Notes under the pieces: generated by a model
The model's input: only the letters and a program-made list of their open reading frames with translations
The model's database searches: none
Told to the model about the DNA's origin: nothing
Made by a program: the position numbers and the translations under genes
Source: Rubrivivax sp.
Lineage (GTDB): Bacteria > Pseudomonadota > Gammaproteobacteria > Burkholderiales > Burkholderiaceae_C
Length of the DNA stretch: 64,000 nt
Reading direction: 5' to 3'
NCBI GenBank assembly: GCA_022843905.1
Contig: JALHMT010000027.1
Coordinates: forward strand, 1 to 64,000
In this document: positions 1-8,584 of the stretch, piece after piece
Numbering within the stretch: the stretch's first letter is position 1
Layout of the letters: each line of letters opens with the position of its first letter

Positions 1-1
1 G

Positions 2-673
2 GCCTGGGTGCGCGTGGCCGTGCCGGCCGACCCCGCCCGCCCGCCCGCCGGGTCGGCGGCGCCCTGGCTGCAGCGGGTGCGCCAGACACTGGCCGCGCCG
101 GGCCCCTGGATGGTCGCGCTGGCGTTTGCGGCCTATTCGTCGCAGTGGCTGTCGGTGATCGGCTTTCTGCCGGTGATCGTGACGCAGACGGGGGCGGGCA
201 TGGCCGCCGTCGGCGCGCTCACGGCGTTGGTGGCGGCCGTCAACATGGTGGGCAACGTCGCTGCCGGGCGTCTGCTGCAGCGCGGCGTGTCGCCGATTCA
301 CCTGCTGGGGGTGGGCTACTCTGCGATGGCGCTGTGCGCCTTGGCGGCCTTTGCGGGTGGCGCCGACCTGCAGGGCGGCCTGCCGCCCTCGTGGCGCTAT
401 GCGGCGCTGCTGGCCTTCTCGATGCTGGGCGGCCTGGTGCCGTCGACGCTGTTCTCGCTGGCGGTCCGCGTGGCGCCCGGCGAGCAGACCATCTCCACCA
501 CCGTCGGCTGGATGCAGCAATGGTCTTCCATCGGCCAGTTCGCCGGGCCGCCGGCCGTCGCCTGGCTGGCCAGCCGCATGGGCGGCTGGCACTGGACCTG
601 GGCCGTCACCGGCCTGGGCGCCGCCGTCGGGCTGGGCCTGGCGCTGGCCCTGTCCCGCCTGCGACCGCGCTGA
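2..673 (+). CDS. MFS transporter, C-terminal part (5' end outside window)
   Basis: Open from the first bases, so the true start lies upstream. What remains is a hydrophobic protein with about six predicted membrane segments (for example around YSSQWLSVIGFLPVIV and YAALLAFSMLGGLVP), consistent with the second half of a 12-helix major facilitator. The stretch AGRLLQRG after the second visible helix resembles the cytoplasmic loop motif of MFS carriers. It probably exports or imports a small solute across the inner membrane; the substrate cannot be read from this fragment. The NimT/CynX-like subgroup is possible. The protein ends with a short basic tail (RLRPR). Confidence 0.75.
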   Translation, partial: AWVRVAVPADPARPPAGSAAPWLQRVRQTLAAPGPWMVALAFAAYSSQWLSVIGFLPVIVTQTGAGMAAVGALTALVAAVNMVGNVAAGRLLQRGVSPIHLLGVGYSAMALCALAAFAGGADLQGGLPPSWRYAALLAFSMLGGLVPSTLFSLAVRVAPGEQTISTTVGWMQQWSSIGQFAGPPAVAWLASRMGGWHWTWAVTGLGAAVGLGLALALSRLRPR

Positions 674-752
674 ACGACCACGCTGAACGACCGCTGCGCC
701 CGGCCGGGAAGGCAGGTGCAGCCGCGCGCTTCAGGAACCGGGGAGCCCTCTC

Positions 753-790
753 GATAGGTATTCCTCATCGTGGGTATCTGGGCAATCAAT
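753..790 (+). promoter_or_regulatory. candidate OxyR binding site upstream of ahpC
   Basis: The stretch holds four roughly evenly spaced half-site-like elements (ATAG at 754, TCAT at 765, ATCT at 776, CAAT at 787), matching part of the ATAG-n7-CTAT tandem OxyR consensus. It lies about 80-115 bases before the ahpC start. ahpC is a classic OxyR target, which supports the reading, but the match is imperfect and oxyR itself is not in the window. Confidence 0.45.
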
Positions 791-868
791 CCACTAAATG
801 CTGCGGCGCACACACAATCTCTTCATCGCAGGTTTTTTGCCCCTTCACCTCAACCCAAGGAAACCACC

Positions 869-1432
869 ATGTCCCTCATCAACACCCCCGTCCAGCCGTT
901 CAAGACGCAAGCCTTCCACAACGGCAAGTTCATCGAAGTCAGCGACCAGAGCCTGAAGGGCAAGTGGTCGGTGCTGATCTTCATGCCGGCCGCCTTCACC
1001 TTCAACTGCCCGACCGAAGTGGAAGACGCTGCCGACAACTATGGCGAGTTCCAGAAGCTCGAGACCGAGGTCTACATCGTCACCACCGACACGCACTTCT
1101 CGCACAAGGTGTGGCACGAGACCAGCCCGGCCGTCGGCAAGGCCAGGTTCCCGCTGGTGGGTGACCCCACCCACACGCTGACCAACGCCTTCGGCGTGCA
1201 CATTCCCGAAGAAGGCCTGGCGCTGCGCGGCACCTTCGTGATCAACCCTGAAGGCGTGATCAAGACGGCCGAAGTGCACTCCAACGAGATCGCCCGTGAC
1301 GTCAAGGAGACGCTGCGCAAGCTCAAGGCCGCTCAGTACACCGCCAAGAACCCCGGCCAGGTGTGCCCGGCCAAGTGGAACGACGGCGCCAAGACGCTGA
1401 CCCCGTCGCTCGACCTCGTCGGCAAGATCTAA
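869..1432 (+). CDS. ahpC: Alkyl hydroperoxide reductase subunit C (2-Cys peroxiredoxin)
   Basis: 187 residues, the same length as enterobacterial AhpC. It reduces hydrogen peroxide, organic peroxides and peroxynitrite in the cytoplasm using electrons from AhpF. The peroxidatic cysteine is C47 in FTFNCPTE, and the resolving cysteine is C166 in GQVCPAKW near the C terminus, so this is a typical 2-Cys (AhpC-Prx1) enzyme. The start at ATG 869 gives the canonical N terminus MSLINTPVQPF; a longer frame upstream would run through the regulatory region. ahpF follows after 124 bases. A candidate OxyR site lies upstream, which would give peroxide induction. Confidence 0.97.
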   Translation: MSLINTPVQPFKTQAFHNGKFIEVSDQSLKGKWSVLIFMPAAFTFNCPTEVEDAADNYGEFQKLETEVYIVTTDTHFSHKVWHETSPAVGKARFPLVGDPTHTLTNAFGVHIPEEGLALRGTFVINPEGVIKTAEVHSNEIARDVKETLRKLKAAQYTAKNPGQVCPAKWNDGAKTLTPSLDLVGKI

Positions 1433-1454
1433 GCCGCTTTTCGCAAGCTCCGCT

Positions 1455-1480
1455 TCGACAGGACCCGCGGGCCCTGTCGA
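1455..1480 (+). repeat. Strong hairpin between ahpC and ahpF
   Basis: Inverted repeat with arms TCGACAGGaCCCG and CGGGcCCTGTCGA, one mismatch, almost no loop. It begins 23 bases after the ahpC stop. No T-run follows, so it is more likely a partial terminator or an mRNA 3'-end stabiliser than a full intrinsic terminator. Such an element would leave more ahpC than ahpF message. Confidence 0.6.
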
Positions 1481-1556
1481 CAGCCCGCTGCCTCGCTGCA
1501 TGCGGTTTGTCGACCGGGTCCGCACCTGGACCCCCCCACCCACCGAAGGACACCCC

Positions 1557-3152
1557 ATGTTGGACGACAGCCTCAAGGCCCAGCTCAAGGCCTATCTCGA
1601 ACGCGTGACGCTGCCGGTCGAACTGGTGGCCTCGCTCGACGACCGCCCGGCCTCGCAGGAAATGCGTGCGCTGATCGAGGACATCGTGTCCTTGAGCAGC
1701 AGGATCACGGCCCGCTACGACGGCCAGGACGCGCGCCGGCCTTCCTTCTCGGTCAACCGCGTGGGCGCCGACATGGGCCTGCGCTTCGCCGCCATTCCCA
1801 TGGGCCATGAGTTCACCTCGCTGGTGCTGGCCCTGCTGCAGGCCGGCGGCCACCCGCCCAAGGTCGAGGCCGACGTCATCGAGCAGATCCGCTCGCTGGA
1901 AGGCGACTTCGTCTTCGAGACCTACATGTCGCTGACCTGCCACAACTGCCCCGACGTCGTGCAGGCGCTGAACCTGATGGCCGTGCTGAACCCGCGCGTG
2001 CGCCACGTGGCCATCGACGGCGGCCTGTTCCAGGACGAGGTGGAAGCGCGCCAGATCATGGCCGTGCCCACCGTCTACCTCAACGGCCAGCCCTTCGGCT
2101 CGGGCCGCATGGAAATCGGCGAGATCCTGGCCAAGGTCGACACCGGTGCCGCCGCGCGCGACGCCGCGCGCCTGTCGACCAAGGACGATTTCGACGTGCT
2201 CATCGTCGGTGGCGGCCCGGCCGGCGCCGCGGCGGCGATCTATGCTGCACGCAAGGGCATCCGCACCGGCATCGTGGCCGAGCGCTTCGGCGGCCAGACG
2301 CTGGACACGCTGGGCATCGAGAACTTCATCTCGGTGAAGGAAACCGAAGGGCCGAAGTTCGCCGCCGCGCTCGAAGCCCACGTGCGCGAGTACGACGTGG
2401 ACATCATGAACGGCCAGCGCGTGGCCTCGCTGCAGGCCGCGGCCGAGCCTGGCGGCCTGGCGACGGTGACGCTGGCCAACGGCGCCGCGCTGAAGAGCCG
2501 CACCGTCATCCTGGCCACCGGCGCGCGCTGGAAGAACGTCAACGTGCCCGGCGAAGCCGAGTACCGCACCAAGGGCGTGGCCTACTGCCCGCACTGCGAC
2601 GGCCCCTTGTTCAAGGGCCGCAAGGTGGCCGTCATCGGCGGCGGCAACTCCGGCGTCGAAGCCGCCATCGACCTGGCCGGCGTGGTGGCCCACGTCACGC
2701 TGATCGAGTTCGCCGACCAGCTGAAGGCCGACGCCGTTCTGGTCAACAAGCTCCGAAGCCTGGCCAACGTGACCATCCATGTCAACGCGCAGACCACCGA
2801 GATCACCGGTGACGGGCAGAAGGTCAACGGCCTGCGCTACAAGGACCGCGCCACCGGCGAACAACATGCCATCGAGCTGGCCGGCGTGTTCGTGCAGATC
2901 GGTCTGGTGCCCAACACCGAGTTCCTCAAGGGCACGCTGGAGCTCAGCCGCTACGGCGAGATCGTGATCGATGCGAAGTGCGCCACCAACGTGCCCGGCA
3001 TCTTCGCGGCGGGCGACGTGACGACCGTGCCCTTCAAGCAGATCATCATCGCCACGGGGGAAGGCTCGAAGGCGGCGCTGTCGGCCTTCGACCACCTGAT
3101 CCGCAGTCCGCTGGCGGCCGCGAAGCCTCAGGCCGAAGCCGTCGTGGGCTGA
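1557..3152 (+). CDS. ahpF: Alkyl hydroperoxide reductase subunit F (NADH:peroxiredoxin oxidoreductase)
   Basis: 531 residues, close to the E. coli protein. It passes electrons from NADH through FAD and two disulfides to AhpC. The N-terminal tandem thioredoxin-like domain carries the CxxC redox centre C128/C131 (TCHNC). The thioredoxin reductase-like part has the FAD-binding GGGPAG around 218-223, the second CxxC at C343/C346 (CPHC), and the NADH-binding GGGNSG near 360-365. A GAAGGA ribosome site precedes ATG 1557 at good distance, so this start is preferred over one at 1500. It forms a unit with ahpC. Confidence 0.97.
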   Translation: MLDDSLKAQLKAYLERVTLPVELVASLDDRPASQEMRALIEDIVSLSSRITARYDGQDARRPSFSVNRVGADMGLRFAAIPMGHEFTSLVLALLQAGGHPPKVEADVIEQIRSLEGDFVFETYMSLTCHNCPDVVQALNLMAVLNPRVRHVAIDGGLFQDEVEARQIMAVPTVYLNGQPFGSGRMEIGEILAKVDTGAAARDAARLSTKDDFDVLIVGGGPAGAAAAIYAARKGIRTGIVAERFGGQTLDTLGIENFISVKETEGPKFAAALEAHVREYDVDIMNGQRVASLQAAAEPGGLATVTLANGAALKSRTVILATGARWKNVNVPGEAEYRTKGVAYCPHCDGPLFKGRKVAVIGGGNSGVEAAIDLAGVVAHVTLIEFADQLKADAVLVNKLRSLANVTIHVNAQTTEITGDGQKVNGLRYKDRATGEQHAIELAGVFVQIGLVPNTEFLKGTLELSRYGEIVIDAKCATNVPGIFAAGDVTTVPFKQIIIATGEGSKAALSAFDHLIRSPLAAAKPQAEAVVG

Positions 3153-3288
3153 AGCCCCGTCAGGTCGAGGCGGGATCGCGGCGGGGCCGGAAGCCCCTTC
3201 ATGCCGCAGCCGCCGCGACCGCGTCTGGCCCGTCCGCGGCGGCTCACCCCTCTTGGGGCACGCGGCAGAGCCGCGAGGGCCTTCAGGC

Positions 3289-3504
3289 TCAGTTCTTGTC
3301 CTTTTTCACCTGGTTGCCGATGACCCCGCCGACGGCCGCGCCGCCCACGGTGCCGGCGGTGCTGCCGCCGGACAGCACCGAGCCGGCCACGCCGCCGATG
3401 GCTGCGCCCGCGGCCGTGCTCTTGTCGCGTTCGCTCATGCCGCTGCAGGCCGACAGCGCCACGATGATCAGGGCGGAAGCTGAGAGTTTGGCAAGTGAGT
3501 TCAT
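3289..3504 (-). CDS. Small glycine-zipper lipoprotein
   Basis: 71 residues. The N terminus is a lipoprotein signal with lipobox LSAC (C20), predicting lipid attachment and an envelope location. The mature part is almost entirely a glycine zipper: AAGAAIGGVAGSVLSGG and AGTVGGAAVGGVIGN, two short Gly/Ala membrane-inserting segments, followed by a basic tail (QVKKDKN). It resembles the YMGG-like/Rick_17kDa group of outer-membrane lipoproteins. No enzymatic role is expected. It is transcribed toward ahpF and stands alone. Confidence 0.85.
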   Translation of the reverse strand: MNSLAKLSASALIIVALSACSGMSERDKSTAAGAAIGGVAGSVLSGGSTAGTVGGAAVGGVIGNQVKKDKN

Positions 3505-3699
3505 GTCGTGTTCCTTGGGGTGCGGCGCGGGTCGCGCCGCTGAGTGCTGGTGCCGTCAAGGGGCAAGCCCCGTGCCCAGCTCGGATTGACCCCGGCACCC
3601 GGGCGGCCGGCGCAACAATCGCGCACACTTGCGCTCGCCGCCCAACCGCTGCCCACCCGCCTCGAGCACGCCTCGAGCCGCCCCGAGCACGCCTCCTCG

Positions 3700-4776
3700 A
3701 TGTCCGTCGTTCCGCTCACCCACCACGAGATCCTGTCGCTGATCGCGCCGCTGGTGCGCCGGGGTCGGCAGATCGACCTCGCCGCCAGCGAGCGGGCCGA
3801 GCGGCGGCTCAGGTTCAAGCCTGTCGAGCATGCCGACGACGGCCCCGGCCGGCCGGCCTTCACCGAGGTGCTGCAGCTGGAACATCCGCGCGGCGGGCGC
3901 TTCACGCTGACGCGCCTGCTGACCTTGCGACCGGCCTCGCATGACGGCTTGCACGAGGTCCTGCAGGACGGCTTGCAGGCGCGACTGGAAGGCGAGGGTG
4001 ACGATCTCGACGCACTGCTCGACGCCACCGAAGCCATCGACTTGCGGCAGCAGTTCAGCGTGGCGCCGGGCTATGCCATCGCGCGCTGCCATCGGCTCGA
4101 TCCCGGCATCGGGTCGTCCGCCAAGGTCGGGCCCGGCACGCCGCGCATCATGACCAGTGCCACGGCGCGGGTCGGCGGCCTCACGCTGGCCCTGCGCGTG
4201 CCCCGCGTGCAGGGCATTCCGGCCGAGATCGAGGTGCAGGCCGCGCCCGGCGATCGGCTCGACCTGCCCGAGGACCTGCTGGCCGTGCTGGGCTGGAGCT
4301 GGACGCGCCTGACCCAGGCCAAGACCGGCTGGACCGCCGGCATGCAGCTGCGCAGCAAGGGCCCCGAACGCAGCCGGGACGCCGAGGCCAAGCTGCTGCG
4401 CACCGTCGAGCACCTGGCGCAGACGCTGGCCGAGCCGCCGCGCCGCTTCCACGAACGCCACCGGGGCGCACGCTGGGTGATGGTCTTCCGTCGCCTGATC
4501 CCGCTGCTGGCCACGCTGACCATGGTGACCGGGGCGGCCTACGTGCCGCAGCTGGAACTGGCCCAGGACAGCGTCTTCCGCATGCTGATCTTCCACCTGC
4601 CTCCCCTGCTGCTGGCCTTCTTCTTCACGCTGCGCGAGTTGCCGCGCATCGAGTTCCCGCCGTTGCCTTCGGCGTCTGCGGCACCGGCCTGGCGCGTCGG
4701 CGGCACGGCGCTTGCCGAAGCTGCGCCGATCCGATCCCTTCAAGGCGATGCCCTCGGGGCGGTTCAGGAAAAATGA
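3700..4776 (+). CDS. Hypothetical membrane protein, two C-terminal helices
   Basis: 358 residues; family not recognised. The first ~250 residues are soluble and charged, followed by RRLIPLLATLTMVTGAAYV and a second helix MLIFHLPPLLLAFFFTL, predicting a cytoplasmic domain anchored by a C-terminal hairpin. ATG 3700 (MSVVPLTHHEI) is chosen because upstream sequence is repetitive low-complexity (LEHASSRPEHASS) with no ribosome site. The gene lies 93 bases before the MoxR ATPase on the same strand, so a shared role in a MoxR-type assembly or stress complex is possible but unproven. Confidence 0.7.
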   Translation: MSVVPLTHHEILSLIAPLVRRGRQIDLAASERAERRLRFKPVEHADDGPGRPAFTEVLQLEHPRGGRFTLTRLLTLRPASHDGLHEVLQDGLQARLEGEGDDLDALLDATEAIDLRQQFSVAPGYAIARCHRLDPGIGSSAKVGPGTPRIMTSATARVGGLTLALRVPRVQGIPAEIEVQAAPGDRLDLPEDLLAVLGWSWTRLTQAKTGWTAGMQLRSKGPERSRDAEAKLLRTVEHLAQTLAEPPRRFHERHRGARWVMVFRRLIPLLATLTMVTGAAYVPQLELAQDSVFRMLIFHLPPLLLAFFFTLRELPRIEFPPLPSASAAPAWRVGGTALAEAAPIRSLQGDALGAVQEK

Positions 4777-4869
4777 CTTTTCAAATCAAGCGAACGCCGC
4801 GGAACCGGCTCTGCCGGGCCGCTGGCGTGCGAAGCGCGTAGGGGGTGGTCCAAAGTGCTCGGCAACCCG

Positions 4870-5946
4870 ATGAACATTCCTGCGGTGTCGATCGCTGCCG
4901 CCAAGGCCGCATTGATCGAGCAGTACCGCAGCCCTGTGCTGCGGCGCCGCGCCACCATGCTGTGGGGCACGCGGGGGGTGGGCAAGTCGTCCATCGTGCG
5001 CCAGCTGGCCGAGCAGTTCGGCGTGCCGCTGGTCGACCTGCGACTGACCACCATCGAGCCGGTGGACATCCGCGGCGCCATCTACGCCGACGACCAGCTG
5101 GCGCGCACGGTGTGGTTTCCGCCCGAGTTCCTGCCCACGGCCGAGCAGCCCGAAGGCGTGCTGTTCCTCGACGAGCTGACCGCCGCTGACCAGCGGCTGC
5201 AGATCAGCGCCTATTCGCTGATCCTCGACCGCAAGGTGGGCCACTACGTGCTGCCCGACGGCTGGCAGGTGGTGGCTGCCGGCAACGCCAGCTTCCACGG
5301 CGCGGTGAGCCACGACATGGGCACGGCGCTGGCCGACCGCATGTTCCACTTCAACGTGCAGACCACCATCGAGGCCTTCCTGTCGCACGCGCTGCAGCAG
5401 GGCTTCGCGCCCGAGGTCATGGCCTACCTGAAGGTGCGGCCCGACAAGCTCGACGACACGCAGGCGCAGCTCGCTGCCGACCACCTGGTGGGTGCCAGCC
5501 CGCGCGGCTGGGAAGACATCTCCAACGTGCTGAAGTCCGGGCTCGGCGAAGACGCCAGGAAGCTCTTCGTGCAGGGCCGCATCGGGGCGGCAAATGCGGC
5601 CGAGTTCTTCGGCGTGCTGCGCGAACTGCAGGCCGCCGTCGACGTGCTGAAGCTGCTGGCCGCCCAGCCCGGCCCCGACACCGCCGAGCTGCTGCCGCGC
5701 ACGCTGGACGGCCTGTACGGCATGCTCTACGGCCTGCTGGCCGCCGCCGACGAGCCGCGCACCATGTCGCGTGCGCTGGAGATCGTCGAACAGTGGCCCG
5801 ACATCCGCGGCAGCACGCCGCTGCCGGTGCGCGAGGCGCAGACGCTGGCGATGGAGCTGCTGATGCAGAAGAGCCTGGAGCGGGGGCTCGAAGCGACCAT
5901 CCTCGACAGCCCGGTCTACGCGCGGTACCTGAAGCAGAGGGCATGA
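4870..5946 (+). CDS. MoxR-family AAA+ ATPase
   Basis: 358 residues. Walker A is GTRGVGKS (33-40) and Walker B VLFLDEL (97-103), typical of MoxR/RavA-like AAA+ proteins that act as chaperones for metal insertion or protein activation together with a VWA partner. The partner gene follows directly, its ATG overlapping this stop (ATGA), so the two are translationally coupled. A GTG at 4855 is an alternative start; neither has a clear ribosome site. Confidence 0.9.
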   Translation: MNIPAVSIAAAKAALIEQYRSPVLRRRATMLWGTRGVGKSSIVRQLAEQFGVPLVDLRLTTIEPVDIRGAIYADDQLARTVWFPPEFLPTAEQPEGVLFLDELTAADQRLQISAYSLILDRKVGHYVLPDGWQVVAAGNASFHGAVSHDMGTALADRMFHFNVQTTIEAFLSHALQQGFAPEVMAYLKVRPDKLDDTQAQLAADHLVGASPRGWEDISNVLKSGLGEDARKLFVQGRIGAANAAEFFGVLRELQAAVDVLKLLAAQPGPDTAELLPRTLDGLYGMLYGLLAAADEPRTMSRALEIVEQWPDIRGSTPLPVREAQTLAMELLMQKSLERGLEATILDSPVYARYLKQRA

Positions 5947-7376
5947 CGCCGTCTGCCAGCGTCCCGGCCGCCGTGCCCGGCGCGGCCCTGTACACGCACC
6001 GCGGCACACGCGCCGTGCAGCGCCTGGTGGAGTACGCGCCGTCCACCGGCGGCCTGGCCCTGTGGGTGCAGCATGCCGATGTCGCCGATGCATCGCCGGG
6101 TGCCGGGGCCGACGCACCGGCGGTCGCCACCGACGGCCACACGCTGCGCTACGGCAGCGCCTTCGACAAGCTGCCGCTGGACCTGCAGGCCGGGCTCGTC
6201 GCGCACGAGGTGCTGCACATCGGCCTGCGCCATCCGCAGCGCTTCATCGAACTGCAGCAGCTGCTGGGCGACGCCGATCTGCAGCTCTTCAACGTCTGCG
6301 CCGACGCCATCGTCAACAGCACGCTGTCGCACCTGAGCTGGCTGCAGCTGCCGGCCGGCTCGGTGATGCTCGAGCGCCTGCTCGACAGTGCGCTGGGCCT
6401 GTCTCAGAACGTCGAAGCAGCGCTGCTGGAGTGGGACGTCGAGCGCCTGTACCGAGCCATCGACGACCGCCGGCCGCCCAGCAACGACGGCCGTTCGCGG
6501 CGATCGCAGGGCGATGCCCAGGCCAGCGCCAGCCGCAGCGGGCAGCGCCCGGCGTCGCAGCCCACGGCGCAGCAGTCCGATGCTGCCGAGAACGCCGCCG
6601 CGGCACCGTCGCCGCGCCTGGACGGCCCGCGTGCGTCACGCGCCCGCGCGCTGGCCGTGCAGATGATCCACGACCTGCAGCCCGACCCCGAGGCGGCCGT
6701 CGCCCCCGAGGAAGAAGCGGCGCTGGCGCGCGAGTGGAGCGAGCGCCTGGTGCGCGCCCATGCCGGCGACGGTGCCTTCTCGATGCTGCGCACGCTGGGC
6801 GCCGACCTGCCGCGCAGCCGCACGCCGTGGGAGCAGGTGCTGCGCACGCTGCTGGCGCGCTCGCTGTCGCCGCAGCCGGCGCTGTCCTGGTCGCGGCCCT
6901 CGCGTTCCTACATCGCCAACCAGGGCCGCGGCGGGCCGCACCGCCGCATGCCCTGGGAGCCCGGCATCGTGCCGTCGCGCCGCGTGCCGCGGCTGGTGCT
7001 GGTGGTCGACGTGTCGGGCTCGGTCGACGATGCCCTGCTGCAGCGCTTCTCGCGCGAGATCCAGGCCCTGACGCGGCGGCTGGGCGCGGGCCTGGTGCTG
7101 GTGGTGGGCGACGACCAGGTGCGCGGCGTGCAGAGTTTCGAGCCGGGACGCATCGACGTCGGCGACCTGGGCGCGCTGGCCTTCGAAGGTGGCGGCGGCA
7201 CCGACTTCACCCCGCTGCTCGAAGAGGCCGACCGCCACCGCCCCGACATCGGCGTGGTGCTCACCGACCTCGAGGGCCCGGCCCGTTTCCGGCCCCGCTG
7301 GCCGGTGATCTGGGCGGTCACCGAAGCGCATGCGCGCGCCGTCGAGCCCTTCGGCCGCAAGCTGGTGCTGCGCTGA
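5943..7376 (+). CDS. DUF2201-type protein: metallopeptidase-like domain plus VWA domain
   Basis: 477 residues. The N-terminal part holds a zincin-like HEVLH motif (88-92) within LVAHEVLHIGLRHP. A variable Ser/Ala/Gln-rich linker spans about 180-230. The C-terminal VWA-like domain begins near LVLVVDVSGSVDD, whose DVSGS (356-360) is an intact MIDAS metal site, with TDF near 421 and TDLEG near 441 as further ligands. Such proteins pair with MoxR ATPases, and here the start codon overlaps the ATPase stop. The target of the pair is unknown. The stop codon abuts the stop of the convergent dehydrogenase gene with no spacer. Confidence 0.85.
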   Translation: MTPSASVPAAVPGAALYTHRGTRAVQRLVEYAPSTGGLALWVQHADVADASPGAGADAPAVATDGHTLRYGSAFDKLPLDLQAGLVAHEVLHIGLRHPQRFIELQQLLGDADLQLFNVCADAIVNSTLSHLSWLQLPAGSVMLERLLDSALGLSQNVEAALLEWDVERLYRAIDDRRPPSNDGRSRRSQGDAQASASRSGQRPASQPTAQQSDAAENAAAAPSPRLDGPRASRARALAVQMIHDLQPDPEAAVAPEEEAALAREWSERLVRAHAGDGAFSMLRTLGADLPRSRTPWEQVLRTLLARSLSPQPALSWSRPSRSYIANQGRGGPHRRMPWEPGIVPSRRVPRLVLVVDVSGSVDDALLQRFSREIQALTRRLGAGLVLVVGDDQVRGVQSFEPGRIDVGDLGALAFEGGGGTDFTPLLEEADRHRPDIGVVLTDLEGPARFRPRWPVIWAVTEAHARAVEPFGRKLVLR

Positions 7377-8444
7377 TCAGCCCTGCAGCCGTGCGCAGAC
7401 GGCGCGCGTCACCTCGTCGGTGCGCGCCGTGCCGCCCAGGTCGCGCGTATGCATCGCCGGGTCGGCCGTCACCGCCTCGATGGCGGCCATCAGGCGCTTC
7501 GCGGACTCGGCTTCGCCCAGGTGTTCCAGCAGCATCACGCAGCTCCAGAAGGTGCCGATGGGGTTGGCCAGGCCCTGGCCCATGATGTCGAAGGCCGAGC
7601 CGTGGATGGGCTCGAACATGCTGGGGTAGCGGCGCTCGGGGTCGATGTTGCCGGTGGGTGCGATGCCCAGGCTGCCGGCCAGCGCGGCGGCGAGGTCGCT
7701 GAGGATGTCGGCGTGCAGGTTGGTGGCCACCACGGTGTCGATGCTGGCCGGGCGGTTGACCATGCGCGCCGTCATCGCGTCGACCAGTTCCTTGTCGGTC
7801 TTCACGTCGGGGAACTCGCGCGCCACCTGCGCCGCGATCTCGTCCCACATCACCATGGCATGGCGCTGCGCATTGCTCTTGGTGACGATGGTCAGCAGCT
7901 TGCGCGGCCGGCTCTGCGCCAGCCTGAAGGCGAACCGCATGATGCGTTCGACCCCGGCGCGCGTCATGATGCTGACGTCGGTGGCCACCTCGATGGGGTG
8001 GCCCTGGTGCGCACGGCCGCCCACCCCGGCGTATTCGCCCTCGCTGTTCTCGCGCACGATGACCCAGTCCAGGTCCTTCGGTGCACAGCGCTTCAAGGGC
8101 GCGTCGATGCCCGGCAGGATGCGCGTGGGCCGCACGTTGGCGTACTGGTCGAAGCCCTGGCAGATCTTCAGCCGCAGGCCCCACAGCGTGACGTGGTCGG
8201 GGATGTGCGGGTCGCCGGCCGAGCCGAAAAGGATGGCGTCCTTGTCGCGCAGCGCGTCCAGCCCGTCGGCCGGCATCATCTCGCCGTGCGCGCGGTACCA
8301 GTCGCCGCCCCAGCCGAAGTCGGTGAACTCGAAGGCGAAGCCGCCGCTGGCCGCGGCCAGGGCCTGCAGCACCTGGCGGCCGGCGGGGATCACTTCCTTG
8401 CCGATGCCGTCTCCGGGGATGGTGGCGATTGCGTAGGTCTTCAT
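7377..8444 (-). CDS. ttuC: Tartrate/D-malate dehydrogenase (isocitrate/isopropylmalate dehydrogenase family)
   Basis: 355 residues. The N terminus YAIATIPGDGIGKEV and the core motifs RPTRILPG, VRENSEGEY and DILSDLAAAL mark the decarboxylating beta-hydroxyacid dehydrogenase family. The WYRAHGEMMP and ENSEGEYAGVGGR segments fit the TtuC/DmlA branch, which uses NAD with Mn2+ or Mg2+ and oxidises tartrate or D-malate rather than isocitrate or isopropylmalate. ATG 8444 gives the standard N terminus. It lies 140 bases after a sulfurtransferase gene on the same strand; a metabolic link is not obvious. Substrate assignment is by family only. Confidence 0.88.
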   Translation of the reverse strand: MKTYAIATIPGDGIGKEVIPAGRQVLQALAAASGGFAFEFTDFGWGGDWYRAHGEMMPADGLDALRDKDAILFGSAGDPHIPDHVTLWGLRLKICQGFDQYANVRPTRILPGIDAPLKRCAPKDLDWVIVRENSEGEYAGVGGRAHQGHPIEVATDVSIMTRAGVERIMRFAFRLAQSRPRKLLTIVTKSNAQRHAMVMWDEIAAQVAREFPDVKTDKELVDAMTARMVNRPASIDTVVATNLHADILSDLAAALAGSLGIAPTGNIDPERRYPSMFEPIHGSAFDIMGQGLANPIGTFWSCVMLLEHLGEAESAKRLMAAIEAVTADPAMHTRDLGGTARTDEVTRAVCARLQG

Positions 8445-8584
8445 GTGGAGTTTGGCCAGGCTGTGGAGACGAAGGCGCGCGCTGACTGCGGGCGGCCCCG
8501 ATTGTGATGTCGTCGTGGCTCTTCTCGCCGCGCTGCGCCGACGCCGTCGTCGACGGACGCAGGGCGGCGAAGGTGCAGACCCGC

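Noticed and set aside
1323..3095. 590-codon open frame antisense to ahpF
   Set aside because: Composition is typical of the antisense shadow of a GC-rich gene (His/Arg/Gly/Gln-rich, no domain), and ahpF on the other strand is certain.
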